Numbered from the stretch's first letter, positions 1-9,126 are shown. The stretch is DNA of 22,716 nt from an uncultured bacterium (GCA_947311335.1 CAMZKR010000063.1:1-22716); one strand, 5' to 3'. Made by a program: numbers and translations. Notes: generated from the letters alone by a model not told the origin.

Positions 1-15
1 TAATTTTATAAATTA

Positions 16-49
16 CTAAAAAGTACTAAATAAGCTAGTACTTTTTTAG
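16..49 (-). terminator. Intrinsic terminator after the ICMT-like gene
   Basis: A 13-bp inverted repeat (16-28 against 36-49, with one extra T in the right arm) surrounds a 7-base loop. On the minus strand the hairpin ends in a T-run, and it contains the stop codon of the upstream gene. It is AT-rich apart from one GTAC core, so its strength is uncertain. It is nearly symmetric and could work on both strands. Confidence 0.6.
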
Positions 50-1143
50 TATATTTTTGGAATAAATTTATATTTTACTTTATTTTTATATTTTATATAT
101 TCTTTATCCTTTGATAAATGCTTTTCCTCTGTCAAAGCTCTTAAAAAATAGAAAAAACTCCATCAAATTAAACTTAATAAAATAAGGAAAAGATTTTTAA
201 TTTTTGAAATAAAGTCAATATTACTGTTAATATAAAGTAAAATCATAGGTAATCATCATATCCACCATGATAAATTTTTACAAAAATAAGCAGGATGTCT
301 TATATATTTATAAGGTCATTTGGATATTATTCATCTGTTTGTTAAATTACTTGCTTTAAATCACAAACTAATAGACGCCCATGCGTATATTCACATTAAT
401 ATTATTATTGAGAAATTTAATATTACATGAATATAAGGATTTGTAAATTTTGGAAAATCTGTTGAATACCATCACAAAAATTTTGTTACATATGAATTAA
501 AAGGAGGATAACAAGCTAGAGCTACAAACCATCAAAAAAAAGTTGAATCCACACTTTTTATTTTATTTTTTAAAAAAGGTATTTCAATCAAATATCATAG
601 AGTAAAGAAAAATACATCAAAAAATAAAATTCCAGTAAAACATAAATAAAATAAATTTTTATTAAAAAATTCTAAAAAATTAGCATTAAGTAATCATAAA
701 TTTGAATATGAAAAATATATATTATTAATAAGGGTGAAAATATGTCATGATAGCCAAAAAATCATTAATGGAGCAAAAAACAACTTTACAATCCATGCTA
801 AAATAGCAGTTTTCTCTTTTGAATTAATTTTATAATTTGAAATGGAAAATATATTATTTATATATTCATATATTATTATAGCCTTACTTTTTTCTTTATA
901 TTTTATATAATAAGGAATAAGTAAACTTAAATACAATATTATTATATATGAAAAAATAGATGTTGATTCTATTTTAAAACCGTTAAAAAGTTGAAAAGAA
1001 CCATATAAAAATCCATTATAGTGTCAGTTTTGAAAATCTAAATAAAAAGGAATACTTGAATAAAATAAATATCATAAAAAAATAAAACTAATCGTTGATA
1101 GGTAGTTTTTAAAAAAAATATTTATTGAATTAGAATTGTTCAT
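46..1143 (-). CDS. Isoprenylcysteine carboxyl methyltransferase (ICMT)/phospholipid methyltransferase-like membrane protein
   Basis: 365 aa read with UGA = Gly. The first two thirds are rich in I/F/L/Y and suggest several membrane segments. The C-terminal third carries the signature of the ICMT/PEMT/NnrU-like family: GPYKYIRHPAY at about residues 276-286, then a hydrophobic helix, then an Arg-x3-Glu-Glu cluster (RALTEEKHL) and a KY..YKNKVKYKFIPKIY tail. In that family these parts bind S-adenosylmethionine and the head group of a lipid or prenyl-cysteine substrate at the membrane. The substrate here cannot be told; prokaryotic members are often annotated only as 'isoprenylcysteine carboxyl methyltransferase family'. 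The ATG overlaps the last 14 bases of pheS, implying translational coupling. The family assignment is strong, the exact function weak. Confidence 0.8.
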
Positions 1144-2185
1144 TTAATTTTAACTTACTTTGATAAAACATACGACTAGAATCTACTCAAAATTTTTGAG
1201 ACGCAATTCTATCTATTCATATACCAAATGCAAATCAGCTGTATTCTTCAGGATTAATTCAGCAAGATGTTAGTACTTTTGGATGAACCATTCATGCTCA
1301 TAATAATTCTACCCATCAAGTTCATGAACACATTTTACAATGAGAACCAGTATTTTTACATATTTGACAACTTATATCTATTTCAGCACTTGGTTCAGTA
1401 AAAGGAAAGATACTTGGTCTAAATCTAAGTTTAGTATCTTTTCCTAATAGTTTTTTCATAACAGTATCAAGTGTCCATTTTAAATTTCAAAAAGTTATTC
1501 ATTTTCAAACAACAAGTCATTCCAATTGATAAAAATTACAAGTATGTCTAGCATCTTCTTGTTCATATCTAAAAACTCTACCAGGAACTATTATTTTTAT
1601 TGGCATTTTTCATTTTAACATTGTTCTAACTTGGACAGGTGAAGTATGAGTTCTTAATAAATATTTTTCTCACTTACTCCTTTTATTGTTTATATTATCA
1701 CTAATCCAAAAAGTATCCCAAACATCTCTAGCTGGGTGATTATCAGGAATGTTAAGTTTATCAAAATTATATTTTTCAATTTCAATTTGAGGACCATCTT
1801 CTATTTTAAAACCAAGAGATATAAAAATTTCTTCAAGTAGATTTGAGGTAATGCTTATAGGATGTTTATGTCATAAATTTTTTGATGGAAATTCTAAACT
1901 AATATCAATTTGTTCATCATTTTCAATTTTTTCATATTTCAATTTTTCTAATTCAAACTCTTTATTTTTTATATTATTTATAATAAATATTTTTAAATTA
2001 TTTGCTATTATTCAAATATTTTTTTTATCTTCAAGATTTAAATCTTTTATTCATGCTAAAATTTTTTTCAGTTTTCATTTTTTTCATATATAATTATTTT
2101 CAAGTTCTTTTAATTCAATATTATTTTTTATGTTTTTAATTCCTTCTATAAAAGTATTTTTTAGTTCTTTTAGTTTATTTTCCAT
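1130..2185 (-). CDS. pheS: Phenylalanine--tRNA ligase alpha subunit
   Basis: 351 aa, the catalytic alpha subunit that normally joins PheT in an (alpha-beta)2 enzyme charging tRNA-Phe. An N-terminal coiled-coil-like stretch (about 1-90, rich in K/E/N) is followed by the class II core: motif 2 around R206 (FRYEQEDARHT), a substrate-pocket stretch LEGLVVGKG, and motif 3 near the end (GFAFGIGIDRIA). C273, C276, C283 and C286 form a CxxC...CxxC knuckle before GTGWVELLGAGMVHP, as in many bacterial PheS. Almost all glycines in these motifs are TGA. I chose the ATG at 2185 because the in-frame extension upstream is low-complexity AT-rich sequence. pheT is not next to it; the ICMT-like gene follows with a 14-base overlap. 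Confidence 0.96.
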
Positions 2186-2250
2186 TCTTAAATTTAGTAA
2201 TTTATAATAATATAACTTTTGAATTATAAAAAAAATGAAGAAAAATACAA

Positions 2251-2284
2251 AAAAATAAAGAAAATTGTAATTTTCTTTATTTTT
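2251..2284. terminator. 16-bp perfect palindrome between divergent pheS and rplC
   Basis: The arms 2251-2266 and 2269-2284 are exact reverse complements around a 2-base GT centre, and T-rich sequence follows on both strands. It looks like a bidirectional intrinsic terminator, but it lies between two divergent genes. There it could insulate the promoters or attenuate a pheS transcript that starts further upstream. The DNA could also extrude a cruciform or bind a protein. The structure is directly visible; the role is inferred. Confidence 0.55.
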
Positions 2285-2287
2285 TTT

Positions 2288-2315
2288 TTGACTTTTATAA
2301 TCTTTTTTATACAAT
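2288..2315 (+). promoter_or_regulatory. Promoter of the rplC-secY operon
   Basis: The -35 element TTGACT (2288-2293) and -10 element TACAAT (2310-2315) are 16 bases apart, placing the start near 2322 and giving a leader of about 120 nt before rplC. It is the only good sigma70-like match I see in this divergent region, and it sits just downstream of the palindrome. Confidence 0.6.
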
Positions 2316-2321
2316 ACCCAG

Positions 2322-2443
2322 GCTTTTAACAAATTTCCGTCAAGTTTAAAGGAAATCGAGAGGTTAAGTTAAACTGTTTCTATAAAATAATTTAAAGAAA
2401 TAAGTTTAACCTCTAACTTTTACTTATTTTAAAAAATGAAAAA
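2322..2443 (+). promoter_or_regulatory. Structured 5' leader of the ribosomal protein operon
   Basis: Hairpin A pairs ATTTCC (2333-2338) with GGAAAT (2351-2356). Downstream, GAGGTTAA (2360-2367) can pair with TTAACCTC (2406-2413), while GTTAAACT (2368-2375) can pair with AGTTTAAC (2403-2410). The two right arms overlap, so only one helix can form at a time. GTTAAACT can also pair back to AGTTTAA at 2343-2349. Ribosomal protein operons are often controlled by a leader bound by one of their own products (L4 for E. coli S10). Alternative helices would suit such control, but no known leader family is recognised here. Confidence 0.4.
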
Positions 2444-3049
2444 ATGCCTTGAATTATAGCAAAAAAAGTAGAAATGACTAGAATAGTTAAGGGTGATAAA
2501 TTTATCCCAATAACTCTTTTAGAAGTTCCTGTATTGAAAATTGTTTGAATAAAAACAATTTTAAAAGATGGATATAGCGCTATTTTAATTTGAATAATTA
2601 AAAATAAAAAGGAGTGAGAAATAAAAAAAGATAATATTTTTCTTTCAATAAACAGTTTTACTACAGTAAGAGAATTTTTATTAAAAGAAGAAGATATTGA
2701 AAAATACAAAGTTTGAGATGATGTAACATTAGATGTGTTGGAATGAGTAACAGAAGTAAATTTGACAAGCACGTCAAAATGAAAATGATTTACGTGAGCT
2801 ATGAAAAAACATAATTTTCATGGTTGACCAGCTTGACATGGTTCAAAGTTCCATAGAGCATTAGGTTCTATTGGTAATAGAAAACCTAGAAGAACTCATA
2901 AGTGAAAAAAGATGCATGGTCATCATTGAGATATAAAAGTTACTATTAAAAAAGTACCTTTAGAATTAGTTAATAAAGAGGCTTCAATAATAGGTGTAAG
3001 ATGAGGAGTACCTTGAGCTAGAAACTCTCTTGTGAGTATATTTTTTTAA
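2444..3049 (+). CDS. rplC: 50S ribosomal protein L3 (uL3)
   Basis: 201 aa, close to the usual size. L3 binds 23S rRNA early in 50S assembly and its central extension reaches the peptidyl transferase centre. Recognisable parts are the N-terminal IIAKKVEMTRI strand (bacterial IGKKVGMTQ), then TSTSKGKGFTGAMKKHNF and the loop HGGPAGHGSKFHRALGSIG. The start is the first ATG in frame after an upstream TAA. A 7-codon out-of-frame mini-ORF (ATG at 2436) overlaps it. It is the first gene of the operon; rpsJ, which normally precedes it, is missing from this position. Confidence 0.97.
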
Positions 3050-3067
3050 TTACTAAATTGTAATTTA

Positions 3068-3694
3068 ATGGAAACTGTAATTTTAAACCAAAAATGAAAA
3101 GAAATTTGAAAAATAGAATTAAGTAATTCTATTTTTAATGTTGGGTATAATGAAAATTTGATTCATAGAGCTTTAATTTACCAACTCTCTAGCTCTAGAA
3201 TAAATGTGGCTTTTACAAAAACTAGATGAGAAAGAAGAGGGTCAACTAGAAAAATATATAGACAAAAAGGTACGGGTAGAGCAAGAATGGGGTCTAATAG
3301 ATCTCCAATTAGAAAAAAAGGTTGAGTTGCTTTTTGACCTAGATGAAATAGAAACTTTAAAATTTCTATGAACAGAAAAGAAAGAAGAAGAGCATTATTT
3401 TCTTTATTATCTTTTAAATTAAAAGATAATAATATACTTATAGTTGATGATATAAAATTAAAAGAAATAAAAACTAAATTTGCAAAAGATATTATAAAAG
3501 ATTTAGCTTGAAATAAAAAAGTTCTTTTGGTTATAAAAGAGAAAAACAATAAAATAGAAAAATCTTTTTCTAATTTATCCAAAGTAAAAACAATTCTTGT
3601 GAATTATTTAAATATGTCAGATTTATTAAAATATGATACACTAATTTTACTTAAAAGTACTTTAGAAAACTTAAATTCATTAGTAATAAAATAA
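3068..3694 (+). CDS. rplD: 50S ribosomal protein L4 (uL4)
   Basis: 208 aa. L4 binds 23S rRNA and its long basic loop lines the polypeptide exit tunnel. That loop is clear at about residues 50-95: RGERRGSTRKIYRQKGTG, then RARMGSNRSPI and GGVAFGPRGNRNF, matching the conserved tunnel segment, with TGA supplying several glycines. The C-terminal half has the alternating beta-alpha pattern ending in LVIK. It lies 18 nt after rplC. In E. coli L4 represses this operon through the leader, so it is the natural candidate ligand for the leader upstream of rplC; that is inference. Confidence 0.97.
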
Positions 3695-3709
3695 TTTTAA
3701 TATAATATT

Positions 3710-4006
3710 ATGAGACTGTATAAAATAATAAAAAAACCGATTGTAACAGAAAAAACATCTAATATGGAATTAGTAAATTCTTGTTATACTTTTGAAGTAG
3801 ATTCTGCTGCAACAAAAATAGATATAAAAAAAGCAATATTATATATTTATTGAGTTGAAGTTTCTACCGTTAATACTGTTAGTTCTAGATCGAAATTTAA
3901 ATATTGAAAAAAGAAATGACTACAATATAAAAGAAGAGAATTTAAGAAAGCATATGTTGTTTTAAGGAATAAAAAAGATAAAATAGATTTTTCTATTATA
4001 AAGTAA
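3710..4006 (+). CDS. rplW: 50S ribosomal protein L23 (uL23)
   Basis: 98 aa, the usual length. L23 sits at the tunnel exit and docks trigger factor and SRP. The N-terminus IIKKPIVTEKTSNM matches the family signature (xIxxPxxTEKS), and the core FEVDSAATKIDIKKAI...YGVEVSTVNT is typical, with TGA at the YGV glycine. The following basic tail KYGKKKGLQYKRREFKKAYV is the rRNA-binding part. It lies 15 nt after rplD. Confidence 0.96.
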
Positions 4007-4032
4007 TAATTTAGTTTTTAATTATTTATAAA

Positions 4033-4878
4033 GTGGGAATTAGAAAATTTAAACCTACAACGCCTGGTAGAAGAGGGATGACATGTGTTGATTTTGTAGA
4101 ACTTACTACAAAAACTCCATTTAAAGCTCTTACTATAAAATTAAAAAGGAATGCAGGTAGGAATAATACATGAAGACTTACTGTTAGACATAAATGAGGA
4201 GGACATGCTAAAAAATATAGATTAGTGGATTTTTATTTTCATGATAAAAAGTGAATTGAAGCAAAAGTTGAAACTATAGAATATGATCCTTATAGAACAG
4301 CTTTTGTAGCACTTATTTGTTATAGAGATTGAGAAAGAAGATATGTTCTTGCTCATAAAGATATGAAAGTATGAGATAAAATATTAACTGATGATAAAAC
4401 AAATCTTGAATCATGAAATAGAATGGAGATATGAAATATACCTACTGGATTAAATATATATAATTTAGAAACAATAGTATGACAAGGAGCTTCTTCAATT
4501 AGATCAGCGGGAGCTTTATGAAAAGTAATTTCTCAAGAATGAAAGTACGTACAAGTTAAAATGCCTTCTTGAGAGGTTAGACTTGTGCATAAGAAATGTT
4601 ACGCTACTTTATGACAAGTTTCTAATATAGATCATAATCAAGTTGTAATTTGAAAGGCATGAAGAAGTAGATGGATGTGAAAAAGGCCAACCGTTCTATG
4701 AAAATCAATGAACCCTGTTGATCATCCTCATGGATGAGGAGAGTGACATTCTCCAATTGGTATGAAGGCTCCAAAAACACCATGGGGGATGCCAGCATTA
4801 TGATATAAAACTAGAAAAAGAAAAAATAATACAAATAAATGGATTCTAAAAACTAGAAAAGGCAGACTTATGGTTTAA
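4033..4878 (+). CDS. rplB: 50S ribosomal protein L2 (uL2)
   Basis: 281 aa, standard length. L2 is needed for subunit association and peptidyl transferase activity. Visible landmarks are the N-terminal KPTTPGRRGM, GRLTVRHKGGGHAKKYR, the SH3-like core ending in GNIPTGLNIYNLE, and the C-terminal NPVDHPHGGGEGHSP loop with the functionally important histidine. The start is GTG: a TAG lies seven codons upstream in frame with no ATG between. It is the only non-ATG start I assigned in the window. Confidence 0.97.
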
Positions 4879-4911
4879 TTTATTTAAAAAAATTATAATT
4901 TAATTATTATT

Positions 4912-5175
4912 ATGACAAGAAGTTTAAAAAAAGGACCTTACATATATGAAAGATTGTTAAAAAAAGTTCAAACAATGAATGAATCTTGAAAGAAAACTGT
5001 TATAAAAACATGGGCAAGAAATTGTACAATTATTCCTGATTTTGTATGACATACATTTTGAGTACATAATTGAAAAACTCATTTTCCAGTTTTTGTAACT
5101 GAGGATATGGTTTGACATAAGTTGGGGGAATTTTCTATGACCAGAATTTTTAGAGGTCATTCATGAAAAAAATAG
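4912..5175 (+). CDS. rpsS: 30S ribosomal protein S19 (uS19)
   Basis: 87 aa. S19 lies in the 30S head, binds 16S rRNA with S13, and contacts A-site tRNA. The sequence follows the family closely: MTRSLKKGPY at the start, IKTWARNCTIIPDFVGHTFGVHNGK in the middle (most glycines TGA), and VGHKLGEFSMTRIFRGHSGKK at the end. It stops with TAG, one of a few TAG stops here. Confidence 0.97.
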
Positions 5176-5203
5176 TATTTTAAATTAATTATAAAAAAGA
5201 AAT

Positions 5204-5530
5204 ATGAAAGCATATGGGAAAAATATAAGAATTTCTCCTAAAAAACTTAGAGTTGTTGCAGAAGTTATTAGGTGAGAAGATATTAAGAAATCATTAAAAT
5301 TTCTTAAAAACGCACCTAAGAAGTGAGCAAATATTTTGTATAAATTAGTGTATTCAGCTATGAAAAATGCAGAAAATAATGACAAACAAGATACTTCTAA
5401 GCTTTATATAAATACTTTAATTATTACAAAAGGTATTGTATATAAAAGATGAAATTCTGTATCTAGGTGAAGAGTACATCCAATACTTAAAAGAACATCT
5501 AATATTAGATTAGAATTACAAGTTAAATAG
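5204..5530 (+). CDS. rplV: 50S ribosomal protein L22 (uL22)
   Basis: 108 aa. L22 contacts all 23S rRNA domains, and its beta-hairpin lines the exit tunnel near L4. Seen here are the N-terminal NIRISPKKLRVVAEVIRG, the helix with SLKFLKNAPKKGANIL, and a hairpin with GRVHPILKRTSNIRLEL, corresponding to the macrolide-related loop. It ends in TAG and lies between rpsS and rpsC as usual. Confidence 0.96.
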
Positions 5531-5560
5531 TTTTTATTTTTAAAATTTATTATTTTAATT

Positions 5561-6199
5561 ATGTGACATAAAGTAAATCCATTAGCATTTAGAATCCCAT
5601 ATATATTAAATTGGAAATCTTCTTGGTATGCAGATAAAAAAAGTTATAAAGATTTTTTAGCAATAGACTTAAAAATAAGAACTGTTTTAGAAAAAGAATT
5701 AACAGGAATTCCTGTATGAGATATTTTAGTATCAAGAGAACAAGATATAATAAAAATAGATATTTTTTCATCAAAAGTTTCTTTAATTTTATGAAAAACA
5801 TGAGAAAATACAGAAAGAGTTCAAGATTTATTAACAAAAGAAACATGATATAGGTGCATTTTAAATATAAAAGAAATAAAAAAACCTGATTTAAATTCAA
5901 AAATAGTGTGATTTATGTTAGTTAATCAAATTGAAAAAAGAATGCCTTATAAAAGAGTTATAAAACAAGCTATTTCAAGATCAATGGAAAAATGAGCAAA
6001 ATGAATCAAAATAAAAGTATGATGAAGATTAAATGGAGCGGAAATAGCTAGAAAAGAAACATTTAAAGAAGGAAATATTCCAACACAAACAATAAGATCA
6101 AATATTGATTATTCTTCAGTAAGAGCAGAAACTGTATATTGAACAATAGGATTAAAGATTTGGATCTACAAAGGAGATATTTATAAAAAAACTAAATAA
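5561..6199 (+). CDS. rpsC: 30S ribosomal protein S3 (uS3)
   Basis: 212 aa. S3 forms part of the mRNA entry channel and helicase of the 30S head. It starts MGHKVNPLAFRI, with the second codon being TGA, so the gene reads ATG TGA. The type II KH domain has its GXXG loop at GKTGEN (glycines TGA). The C-terminal domain shows GRLNGAEIARKETFKEGNIPTQTIRSN (split here by eye, not alignment) and ends YGTIGLKIWIYKGDI. It is followed by the widest gap so far (43 nt), which may hold a weak internal promoter. Confidence 0.97.
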
Positions 6200-6202
6200 A
6201 AC

Positions 6203-6229
6203 TTGACTTAATATAATTTTTTATATACT
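6203..6229 (+). promoter_or_regulatory. Possible internal promoter before rplP
   Basis: TTGACT (6203-6208) and TATACT (6224-6229) are 15 bases apart in the 43-nt gap between rpsC and rplP. The spacing is one or two bases short of optimal and the background is AT-rich, so chance is a real possibility. Confidence 0.25.
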
Positions 6230-6242
6230 AATTAAGCACAAA

Positions 6243-6647
6243 ATGTTACAACCGAAGAAAACTAAATATAGAAAAACACATAGATGAAGATTAAAATGAC
6301 TTGCTATTAGATGATCTACTATATCTTTTTGAGAATATGCAATTAAAGCATCTACAAGATGATTTATAACTTCTAGACAAATAGAGTCTGCTAGAAGAGC
6401 TATGGTTAGATATGTAAAAAGATGATGAAAAATCTGGATAAGAATATTTCCAGATAAGGCATATACAAAAAAACCTTTAGAGGTCCCAATGGGATGAGGT
6501 AAATGATCTGTAGAAATGTACAGAGCTCCTGTAAAACCTGGTAGAATACTATTCGAGATGACTTGAGTATCACCAGAAGTTGCTAGGAAAGCTTTTACGC
6601 TTGCTTCTTATAAATTACCAATTAAAACTAAAATATTAGTTGATTAA
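6243..6647 (+). CDS. rplP: 50S ribosomal protein L16 (uL16)
   Basis: 134 aa. L16 sits at the A-site of the 50S subunit. It begins MLQPKKTKYRKTHRGR and continues with FGEYAIKASTRGFITSRQIESARRAM, IFPDKAYTKKPLEVPMGGGKGS and the C-terminal PGRILFEMTGVSPEVARKAF, all diagnostic. About a dozen glycines are TGA, including the GGGK turn, where GGA, TGA and GGT are used side by side. Confidence 0.97.
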
Positions 6648-6656
6648 TAATATAAA

Positions 6657-6872
6657 ATGAAAGAAATAAAAGATTTAAAATTAAAAGATAAAGTTTCTTT
6701 ATGAAAGTTAACTTTACAAAAATTACTTGATGAAATTAAAAATGCAGAGAAAAAAATGTTTTCTTTAAAAATGAAATTAAGTTTATGAGAATTTAAACAA
6801 ACTCATTTAATAAAAAATCTTAGAAGGTATGTAGCATTAGTTAATACAATTATTACAAATAAAGAAGTTTAA
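6657..6872 (+). CDS. rpmC: 50S ribosomal protein L29 (uL29)
   Basis: 71 aa, a small two-helix protein near the exit tunnel. It is recognised by size, position between rplP and rpsQ, and the helical pattern LQKLLDEIKNAEKKMFSLKMK, then GEFKQTHLIKNLRRYVALVNTIITNKE (the family's N..R.ir+.IAr..T). It has the shortest gap of the operon, 9 nt after rplP. Confidence 0.93.
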
Positions 6873-6893
6873 GTTATAATAAATTAATAATTT

Positions 6894-7121
6894 ATGAGAA
6901 CAAAAAAAGGTTCAGTTGTTAGTGTTAAAATGAATAAAACTATTGTCGTTTTAGTAAATTCGTATAAAAGCGACCCTATTTATAAAAAAAGATATAAAGT
7001 GACTAAAAAATTTTATGCACATGATGAAAATAATTCATCAAAAGAATGAGATATAGTTACAATAAAAGAAGTAAAACCAATTTCTAAATTAAAAAGATGG
7101 GTTTTAGTTGAAGAAAAGTAA
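6894..7121 (+). CDS. rpsQ: 30S ribosomal protein S17 (uS17)
   Basis: 75 aa, an OB-fold primary 16S rRNA binder. The family pattern is clear: KGSVVSVKMNKTIVVLVNSYKSDPIYKKRYKVTKKFYAHDE and then EGDIVTIKEVKPISKLKRWVLVE (described by its blocks G.V.S.KM.KT, Y.K.., H.E, GD.V.I.E.RP.SK.K.W). The N-terminal extension seen in many bacteria is short here. Only one TGA codon (EGD) occurs. Confidence 0.95.
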
Positions 7122-7148
7122 GTTTAAATTTTTTACAATTAATAAATT

Positions 7149-7517
7149 ATGATACAAACAGAGTCTAGATTAACAGTAGCTGATAATTCTTGAGCAAAAG
7201 AAGTTTTGTGTATAAAAGTTTTATGAGGTTCACATAGGAGATATGCTTCAGTTTGAGATATTATAGTTTGTTCTGTTAAAAAAGCATCACCAGATTGAAA
7301 TGTAAAAAAGAAAAAAGTAGTGAAAGCTGTTGTTGTTAGAACTAAAAAGGAACTTTGAAGAAAAGATGGTTCATATATAAGATTTGATGATAATGCTTGT
7401 GTTATAATATGAGATGATTGAAATATAAAATGAACACGTATTTTTTGACCAGTAGCAAGAGAATTAAAGACTAAATGATATAATAAAATCGTATCTTTAG
7501 CACCAGAAGTTTTATAA
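7149..7517 (+). CDS. rplN: 50S ribosomal protein L14 (uL14)
   Basis: 122 aa, the standard length. L14 is at the subunit interface and forms bridges with 16S rRNA. Landmarks are MIQTESRLTVADNSGAKEVLCIKVLGGS, the VGDIIVCSVKKASP strand, VRTKKELGRKDGSYIRFDDNACVII, and the C-terminal GTRIFGPVARELK...SLAPEVL. Glycines at ADNSGA, VGD and IFGPV are TGA. Confidence 0.97.
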
Positions 7518-7533
7518 TTATTAATGTAATTTT

Positions 7534-7878
7534 ATGAAAATTAGAACTTGAGATAATGTAATTATTATATCTTGAAAAGATAAAAAGAAAATTTGAAAAG
7601 TATTAAAAGTTTTTAATAAAACTAATAAAATACTTGTTGAATGAGTAAATATTGTTACAAAACATATTAAAAAATCTTGAACAACACCAGGAAAAATAGT
7701 AAAAATGGAAAAAGCTATTGATATTTCAAATGCTGCTTTTCTTTGTACTTTTACAAAAAAACAAACAAAAATTTGATTTGTAATGAAAGAAAAAAATTGA
7801 AAGAATAAAAAATTTAGATATTCAAAAATAGCATTAAAGGAAAAATGAGGTAAAGCGGAAAATTATATAATATCTTAA
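7534..7878 (+). CDS. rplX: 50S ribosomal protein L24 (uL24)
   Basis: 114 aa, KOW-fold protein that nucleates 50S assembly. The KOW motif is IRTGDNVIIISGKDKKKIGKVLKV near the N-terminus, followed by VEGVNIVTKHIKKSGTTPGKIVKMEKAIDISNAAF, as in bacterial L24. The C-terminal part has a loop with KFRYSKIALKEKGGKAE. An ATG at 7524 is immediately followed by TAA and is not used. Confidence 0.95.
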
Positions 7879-7910
7879 TAATTATATTTTATAAAATTAT
7901 TTTAATAGAG

Positions 7911-8450
7911 ATGAATCTTAAAGAAAAATATAAAAAAGAAGTATCCCAAAAATTGAAAAAAAAGTTAAAGTTAACTAATGTTATGGAGATACCAAAAATA
8001 GAAAAAGTAGTTTTAAATATGTGAATTTGAACTTATATAAGATCATGAAATAAAGATTTTTCTTCTTTAAAAAGTCATTTAACATTAATTTCATGACAAA
8101 CGCCTATTATTCAAACAGCAAAAAAAGCTATTTCAAATTTTAAATTAAGAGTAGGTATGCCAGTATGAATGACAGTTACTCTTAGATGAGATAAAATGTA
8201 TAATTTTCTTGATAAATTAGTAAATATTGTATTACCAAGAGTTAGAGATTTTAGAGGATTAAATAAAAAAAGTTTTGACAAAGAATGAAATTATAATTTT
8301 TGAATAAAAGAACATTCAATATTTCCTGAAGTTCCACATGATGATGTTATACAAAACCATGGATTACAAATTACTGTCAAAATTAATAATTCTTCTGTTG
8401 AATCAAATAGAGAGTTGTTAACTATGATGTGATTTCCTTTTTCTAAATAA
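7911..8450 (+). CDS. rplE: 50S ribosomal protein L5 (uL5)
   Basis: 179 aa. L5 is part of the 5S RNP and contacts P-site tRNA. It shows the diagnostic IPKIEKVVLNMGIGT, then ISGQTPIIQTAKKAISNFKLRVGMPVGMTVTLRGDKMYNFLDKL (as adjacent blocks), LPRVRDFRGLNKKSFD, and the C-terminal GIKEHSIFPEV. It lies between rplX and rpsN as usual. Confidence 0.97.
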
Positions 8451-8472
8451 TATTAATTTTTAAAAACAAATA

Positions 8473-8697
8473 ATGGCAAGAAAATCAAAAATTGCAAAAG
8501 TAAATAAATTAAAAAAAAGATTTTTACAAGCAATAAAAGATTGAAGAAAACCTAAATTCGCTACTAAAGTTTTTAATTGTTGTAGTGTATGTGGAAGAAC
8601 AAGATGATATCTTTGAAAATTTGATATTTGCAGAATCTGTTTTAGAGAAAAAGCAAATGCGTGAGAGTTAGCTTGAGTAAGAAAATCTAGTTGGTAA
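8473..8697 (+). CDS. rpsN: 30S ribosomal protein S14, zinc-ribbon type (uS14)
   Basis: 74 aa. S14 binds 16S rRNA in the 30S head. Four cysteines, C37/C40 (CSVC) and C53/C56 (CRIC), form the zinc ribbon of the C+ type, with GRTRGYLGKFDICRICFRE matching the family. It is about 13 residues longer at the N-terminus than the usual 61-aa zinc form. The ATG at 8473 is kept because MARKSKIAKV is a typical S14 opening. Confidence 0.95.
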
Positions 8698-8733
8698 TAT
8701 AAGTTTAAATTTTAGTTATTAATATCTGTAATT

Positions 8734-9126
8734 ATGATAATAGATCCAATCGGAGATTTATTAACAAGAATTAGAAATGCTTATTTAGCAAGAATTGAAG
8801 ATTTAAAAATACCATATTCAGGTGTTAAATCAAATATTCTAAAAATTCTTAAGAAAAATAAATATGTACTTGAATATAGTATATGAGAAAAAAACAATAA
8901 AAAATATATTTTTGTTAAACTAAATAATATTAGAATTACAAAATATATTCCTAGTTTTAAAAGAATTAGTAAACCTTGACAAAGAATTTATATTTGATCA
9001 AAAGATATAAAGAAGTCTAGGAACTGAAAATGAATATTTATTGTATCTACTCCAAAATGAATAATAACTTGATATGAAGCAAGAAGTTTGAATGTTTGAT
9101 GAGAATTACTTTGCGAAGTATACTAG
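8734..9126 (+). CDS. rpsH: 30S ribosomal protein S8 (uS8)
   Basis: 130 aa. S8 is a primary 16S rRNA binder and, in E. coli, the repressor of the spc operon. N-terminal DPIGDLLTRIRNAYLAR and C-terminal STPKGIITGYEARSLNVGGELLCEVY are diagnostic, with TGA at five glycines of the latter block. The stop is TAG. Confidence 0.97.

Noticed and set aside
2084..2332. In-frame N-terminal extension of pheS starting at 2332
   Set aside because: The added 49 residues are low-complexity F/Y/I/K sequence translated from the palindrome and AT-rich spacer, and PheS has normal length from the ATG at 2185.
2436..2459. Seven-codon mini-ORF overlapping the rplC start
   Set aside because: It could be a leader peptide, but it is as short as chance would give in A-rich sequence and has no supporting initiation site.
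2413..3582. Minus-strand open frames opposite rplC and rplD
   Set aside because: They are antisense shadows; the plus strand encodes clear L3 and L4 once TGA is read as Gly.
5185..5900. Minus-strand hydrophobic open frames opposite rplV and rpsC
   Set aside because: AT-rich antisense shadows, with no family resemblance and overlapped by conserved ribosomal proteins.
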